Shown here: piece by piece, positions 5,029 to 6,495 of the stretch
How the letters are laid out: each line of letters opens with the position of its first letter
How positions within the stretch are numbered: the stretch's first letter is position 1
Assembly (NCBI GenBank): GCA_012512795.1
Contig: JAAZDL010000105.1
Coordinates: forward strand, 1 to 6,495
Length of the DNA stretch: 6,495 nucleotides
From: Mycoplasmatota bacterium
Lineage (GTDB): Bacteria > Bacillota_I > Bacilli_A > RF39 > UBA660
Reading direction: 5' to 3'
The notes under the pieces: model-generated
What the model saw: the letters and a program-made list of their open reading frames with translations, nothing else
Told to the model about the DNA's origin: nothing
Database searches by the model: none
Program-made: the position numbers and the translations under genes

Positions 5029-6495
5029 TTATATTCCTAGTTCTTTATAATAATTTGTATCTAATATTAAAGATGACATACTAAATTTTTGATTTACTAT
5101 TTTATTTATATTTTTTATATATTCTTCATCAACTTCTTCATCGGTTGTTTTTGTAAATGTTTTATTTACACTGTTATATTTTCCTTTTGCTGTTATCCAA
5201 CTTCTATCGGATAAAATAGCTAATCCTTCTGAATCGCTAAAAATATCTCTTCCCATTAAGAGTCTAGAATCAAATTCTAACCCATATAAATTATAAATAG
5301 TTGGTAATATATCAATACTACTTACAACTTTATCTATAACTTGATTTTCAAGTTTACTATTATACATTATTAATGTTGTATGATAATTTTCAAACTTATT
5401 ACTTCTATCTAACTTGCTTACTTCATTCAATTGTTTAAATGTTAATCCATAAGGATAATGATCTGGAGCTATAACTATTAAGGTATCATCAAGTTTTCCT
5501 GCGGTCTCTAATTCTTGTAATAATAATGCCATAGCTTTATCAAACTCTATTTGTGTTGCATAATAAGCTTTTACAGCGGTACTATATTTTAAATTTTCAA
5601 CTAGTTTTTTATTCCTTGATGCCATATTATTTCCATAAAAATTATAATTTAAATGTCCGCTTACAGTCATATAATAAGTTGCAAAAGGTTCATCTTTGTT
5701 AATATAATATGAAGTAGTCGCCTCTATCATTTCTTTGTCACTGTTAGGCCATTTTTTACAGTTCATCTTTTTTTCCAGTCCATTTCCACATGCTATAAAA
5801 TTAAGCCCTATATTTTTATGAGAAATATCTCTACTGTAATATGTTGATGTGTGATTATGAAATCCATATGAAGTATATCCTTCTTTTTTAAACATTTTCC
5901 CAAATCCAAGTGGCATTGAGATTTTAGCAGTCCTTTCAAAACTCCAAACACCTTCTTTTGGAATAAGTCCAACAAGCGCCATATATTCTCCATCTGATGT
6001 AGAAACGGGATATAAAGGTTGATAGTAATTAGTAAATATATATGAATTGTTAGCCATTTTATAAAGAGTCGGAGTTATATTTTCATCTACAGCTATCGCG
6101 TCAAACCCTTCAGCAGTTATAAAAATTAAATTTTTGTCTTTAAATATTCCTGTATATTCATTTTTTTCTGTTGGTTCAACACTTTGAAAATACTTATGCA
6201 TTTTAATAACTTTTTCTTTGTCTGTATTATTTATTAACTCATCAAAATCTATATTGTAAACATTATATTCAATTATTTTTTCTTCTTCTATTTCTATTAT
6301 CGGATCATTATCAATAATTATTTTTTCTTCAAAACCAAAAGTATATCTCCATATATCAATAGCTTCCATTGTTAATAATCCTGTCTTATTTATAGTAAGC
6401 ATAGGAGCATGAGTTTCAAATAATAATCTTTTTGTAGAATAGATGCTTTTATTATCATATTTTATCACTAAAATAATACCAACAAAAGATAATAC
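5029..6495 (-). CDS. LtaS-family sulfatase-fold membrane protein, 5' end beyond window
   Basis: This is the C-terminal 488 residues of a lipoteichoic acid synthase-type protein. Residue numbers here count from a GTG at 6466-6468, but the frame stays open to the edge and reads VLSFVGIIL before it, the end of a transmembrane helix. That GTG is therefore an internal Val codon. After a long acidic linker the extracellular alkaline-phosphatase/sulfatase-fold domain begins near residue 112. FITAEG supplies the metal ligand Glu120. VSTSDGEY supplies the nucleophile Thr157, matching the KTSDAE motif of Staphylococcus aureus LtaS. SGH gives His272, and APDH gives Asp336 and His337. Family members transfer glycerol phosphate from phosphatidylglycerol to a growing polymer outside the cell. 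Other substrates are known in the wider family, so the exact activity is inferred. It is followed after one base by the glycosylase gene. Confidence 0.9.
   Translation of the reverse strand, partial: VLSFVGIILVIKYDNKSIYSTKRLLFETHAPMLTINKTGLLTMEAIDIWRYTFGFEEKIIIDNDPIIEIEEEKIIEYNVYNIDFDELINNTDKEKVIKMHKYFQSVEPTEKNEYTGIFKDKNLIFITAEGFDAIAVDENITPTLYKMANNSYIFTNYYQPLYPVSTSDGEYMALVGLIPKEGVWSFERTAKISMPLGFGKMFKKEGYTSYGFHNHTSTYYSRDISHKNIGLNFIACGNGLEKKMNCKKWPNSDKEMIEATTSYYINKDEPFATYYMTVSGHLNYNFYGNNMASRNKKLVENLKYSTAVKAYYATQIEFDKAMALLLQELETAGKLDDTLIVIAPDHYPYGLTFKQLNEVSKLDRSNKFENYHTTLIMYNSKLENQVIDKVVSSIDILPTIYNLYGLEFDSRLLMGRDIFSDSEGLAILSDRSWITAKGKYNSVNKTFTKTTDEEVDEEYIKNINKIVNQKFSMSSLILDTNYYKELGI

Noticed and set aside
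5808..5993. Minus-strand 61-codon frame inside the LtaS-like gene
   Set aside because: Out-of-frame shadow within the catalytic domain, with no motif of its own.
147..6495. Use of TGA as tryptophan, as in mycoplasmas
   Set aside because: The tryptophan codons I traced in the patatin, ogg and LtaS-like genes are all TGG, and the frames need no TGA recoding.

Overview
The window is very AT-rich and every protein gene lies on the minus strand. All stop codons are TAA, and tryptophan is encoded by TGG where I checked, so the standard code fits. Shine-Dalgarno sites of the AGGAG type, consensus TTGACA/TATAAT promoters, a lipoteichoic-acid-synthase-type enzyme and ComGC-like prepilins together suggest a low-GC Gram-positive bacterium (Bacillota). 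It may be an uncultured, host-associated lineage, but the sequence does not fix the taxon.

Reading in the direction of transcription (right to left): the window opens inside the C-terminal part of a membrane-anchored LtaS-family sulfatase-fold protein (5029-6495, running off the right edge). One base later comes an OGG1-type 8-oxoguanine DNA glycosylase (4203-5027). Next is an array of four paralogous prepilins (3717-4118, 3172-3567, 2409-3023, 1903-2394), called P4, P3, P2 and P1 here. Their leader and transmembrane N-termini are nearly identical and their C-terminal heads differ. P4, P3 and the P2-P1 pair form three transcription units, each with its own near-consensus promoter and a hairpin terminator. 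After the array come a PAP2-family membrane phosphatase (1210-1830) and, one base later, a patatin-like phospholipase (147-1208). The left end holds a tRNA-Gly(GCC) gene (28-102) with its own promoter.

The common theme is the cell envelope: a polymer synthase or phosphotransferase, exported pilin-like subunits, a lipid phosphatase and a lipid hydrolase. The glycosylase and the tRNA are housekeeping genes. No prepilin peptidase, assembly ATPase or platform protein is present, so the machinery for the four pilins must be encoded elsewhere.

The pilin array is the most interesting part. Its export and assembly module is held constant at protein level, while the heads vary in length, cysteines and C-terminal tail. 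No intergenic stretch exceeds 150 bases, and nearly all of this space is accounted for by promoters, leaders and hairpins.
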